A DNA stretch of 37,764 nucleotides, from positions 1-37,764 of the forward strand of contig LSSL01002416.1 of NCBI GenBank assembly GCA_001953115.1, written 5' to 3'. A program made the position numbers and the translations under genes. This DNA is from Smittium mucronatum. Its lineage: Eukaryota; Kickxellomycota; Harpellomycetes; Harpellales; Legeriomycetaceae. Below the pieces are notes generated by a model. That model saw only the letters and a program-made list of their open reading frames with translations, did no database searches and was not told the DNA's origin. Shown here in pieces: positions 35,505 to 37,764 of the stretch (positions are counted from its first letter, which is position 1; every line of letters begins with the position of its first letter).

Positions 35505-37089
35505 GGTACAAAAAATGGATTTCACTTTTTGATCAATGTTTTCATTAGACCAATATTATTTGTATATCATTCGATAAATAAAGAAGTTAGGCCAATTGAA
35601 AGGGTTAATTTACACAAATAGGAGTGAAGCTACAATTTGGGATGGAAAGGGTTAAACAAAATAAATTATGAAATTTCTTTTTTACTGACGAATAAAGTGT
35701 AGTTTCAGATATTGTATTCAGAAACCATTTAATAATTTGTGCATTTATTGTACGAAATCGTGCTTATTATTGTCGAAGAACAGCTATCGAGGACTTTTTT
35801 ACATATTAATGAATACCATAAATGTGGTTTCTTGAAGTGTATAGGGGTAGAGTTAATGATTCTCTAAGAAATATTTATTCGGAATTTTTACAAATAAAGA
35901 ATATTACTAAAAACTAAATAAGGCCAGTGTATTAAGACAATATAATTTAGTTCATAATAGACTGGTACGAAAAATTAATGTATTATAAACTAAAGGAGAA
36001 TAAGGAGTCATGGCAATTAAAACCACTGGTTAAATATTAAGCTTGTATAGATTAAGTTAGACATTTTGTTATCTACTTTCTTCAATATACAACACCAGGA
36101 TGATTCGGTTTATCAACTTTAAATAGCATTATATAATTGTATTCGGATACATATTATTCAAACTATCAAATCAGATATCATTATTAAGAAAAATAAGGAA
36201 CACATTTACCAATAGATTTTTTTGTGGAAATTTAACTAGTAAACATCACTAATCAGATTAAAATCCCTGTTCCATAACTAAAGCTAAGCTATCTTCAATT
36301 TAAACCCTTGACTATGTATATAAACTAGGAGTTAAGCCTTGATATAGAAATAAATTAAAAACAAAAGAGTTTATAAATACGAACCTAGTTCTTTTTAGCC
36401 CTATTAATCCTCTAATAGTATAAGCCTTTTACAATAAAAATTTTATCTCTTTTTTAAACCGAATAAATGGTCTTTAATATATTAAAAGCGTTTAATTCGG
36501 ATCAATGGATGTTTATCCGAAATAATTAGATTCGTGATCCAGATTATTTTACACTAAATAAAATATGATTTTCAATGGCTAATCTTTAAATAAAATTTGG
36601 GCTACACAAAGATGTCAATATTTTTAAAGAAAAAATTAATTGACTTTCATGCACTAAAGTAATGTTTGATAAATGAATCTCCCTTAAATTAGGTCGGAAA
36701 TTTATAGGAAATAGACTTATTTTGGTTTTCACTAATTAATAAAAAAAAATCCATCACATAATTGATGAGACGTTGTAAATAGTGACATTTTTAGTTTGCA
36801 GAAAAAGCATAAAAAAGGCATGTCGCTTAACCACATTATAAATTTGGACTATGTTTTGAAACTTAGCGATTAATCGTTGGTTTAAAGACAAAAAAGAAAT
36901 TAGCCCTTTCGGAGCCGAAAGAAAAAAGAAAAAACAGTTTTCTGTCAAAAAATAATTTTAAAATACATTTTAACTCTTATAACTGGATGGATTTTGTTCC
37001 ACCGAATAAAAAATATTACCAGTATCAAATAAAAGATGTTTGTACTTTGGATAAATAATAAACTGCTGTTTTTTTAAACGGATTTAAGG
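35505..37089. other. A+T-rich stretch, no gene
   Basis: No recognised gene or RNA. A 64-codon minus-strand frame at 36754-36948 is Phe/Leu-rich at its start and has no motif; treated as chance. Confidence 0.5.
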
Positions 37090-37189
37090 CATTTTAAGCA
37101 ATTATCTGATCTTTTAAGCATTTTCTGATCTATTTTAGCTTTTCTGATTTTTTATTTGTTTATCTGAACTTTTATGTGAAAAATCTGAT
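37090..37189 (+). repeat. Degenerate 19-21-bp tandem repeat, five units
   Basis: Units at 37090, 37111, 37130, 37149 and 37169, each ending in TCTGAT or TCTGAA and most beginning CTTTTA or similar. The array stops 67 bases before copy 2 of the structured repeat. Copy 1 has no such array beside it. Confidence 0.7.
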
Positions 37190-37256
37190 GTCTTTATTAA
37201 ATCGTATAACATAATTTCCATTTATGGACAACGTTATAATTAAAACAGCAAAAAAA

Positions 37257-37764
37257 GCTACTCCTAATAGTGAAATACCTTGCCGTGGTTTAGGGGCTTA
37301 ATAGTGTACTTTTCGAAGTACACTAACCAAAATTTCACACAGCGTTGTACTATTCTTGGTTGGGAGTTGTGGAAACAGTGCACAGCGATTCAGAGGACAA
37401 CGATTACAGAGGAGGACCATCTAGAAACAGGAGGAACCGATCGTTTAGCACAGCTGAGACATAGACTAGTGCAAAAGTCCAGCGTTCGACAGTCAGAAGA
37501 ACCACAGTGTCTAACAGCTGTTTGTAGGAAAGCCATGTCGATCAATCTCGCGTTTGGGTAGGAGCCTAATTTTATTAATCCTGTTAGAAGTAGACTCTGA
37601 CTAGGAGCTCAGTAGCTTCAATGAACTATTGTTCATTGACAAAGAGCTTAATTCTTGACTGCACATAACCTCAGTCATCCAGCCTACTTGAAGCAATGCC
37701 AGGTGGGGTCTTTCGGTTGGTAGATTGCACCCTTTTCCCGTAGGTACGCAGCCGGTAGTCCGGC
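37257..37764 (+). mobile_element. Structured non-coding repeat, copy 2 (cut by window end)
   Basis: Direct copy of 32475-33027, with the 43-bp internal duplication absent and a run of 4 G where copy 1 has 10. The 93-codon open frame from 37280 diverges in frame from that of copy 1 after 15 codons, so it is not a conserved protein. Hairpins: UUCG stem of 10 perfect pairs (37302-37325), CAATGAAC stem (37619-37638), GAGCTC/GAGCTT helix (37605-37610 with 37644-37649), GCCGG stem (37751-37764). Upstream of 37257 the similarity to copy 1 stops in an A-run, so the 5' end is probably at or near 37257. The 3' end is outside the window. Confidence 0.7.

Noticed and set aside
37280..37561. 93-codon open frame in repeat copy 2 as a protein gene
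   Set aside because: Same reason; the frame is not open at the matching place in copy 1, and it shows no motif.

Overview
The window is very A+T-rich eukaryotic DNA, by eye about four-fifths A+T outside a few islands. I find no intact protein-coding gene, rRNA, tRNA or CRISPR array. Everything recognisable is a decayed mobile element or a non-coding repeat. The mix of a LINE, a DIRS-type tyrosine-recombinase retrotransposon, a MULE transposase relic and large gene-empty A+T tracts suits a repeat-swollen microsporidian or another A+T-rich early-diverging fungus. The DIRS gag and recombinase peptides look most like those I know from fungal DIRS elements. This assignment is an inference; no host gene is present to confirm it.

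Layout. 1-1878: 3' half of a dead non-LTR retrotransposon (reverse transcriptase, thumb and C-terminal zinc knuckle) with several in-frame stops and one frameshift. About 1997-6700: a dead DIRS-like element with inverted terminal repeats, gag-like, RT/RNase H and tyrosine-recombinase remnants, and an internal complementary region at its 3' end. 7275-8200: an inverted fragment of the DIRS right-end sequence, then a weak integrase-like relic. 8430-27650: a gene-empty A+T desert with simple repeats, a short dispersed repeat (9430-9720), and a striking pair of inverted arms of about 292 bp at 97% identity (20093-20385 and 21366-21656). 27652-29218: a frameshifted MULE-family transposase whose putative D, D and E residues are still readable. 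29219-32470: A+T-rich, empty. 32475-33154 and 37257-37764 (cut by the window end): two diverged direct copies of a G+C-richer non-coding repeat with conserved stem-loops. Between the copies are a MITE-like element related to the one at 9430, a doubtful integrase-like fragment, and small repeats.

No set of genes works together here; the window reads as a transposon graveyard. The most interesting unexplained object is the repeat seen at 32475 and 37257. Its two copies lose protein frame relative to each other but keep or compensate base pairs in several hairpins, including one capped by UUCG. It ends in AATAAA plus a 13-A tail in the complete copy, and its 5' end has a hammerhead-like layout with a defective core. 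It may be a non-autonomous retroposon carrying a structured RNA.
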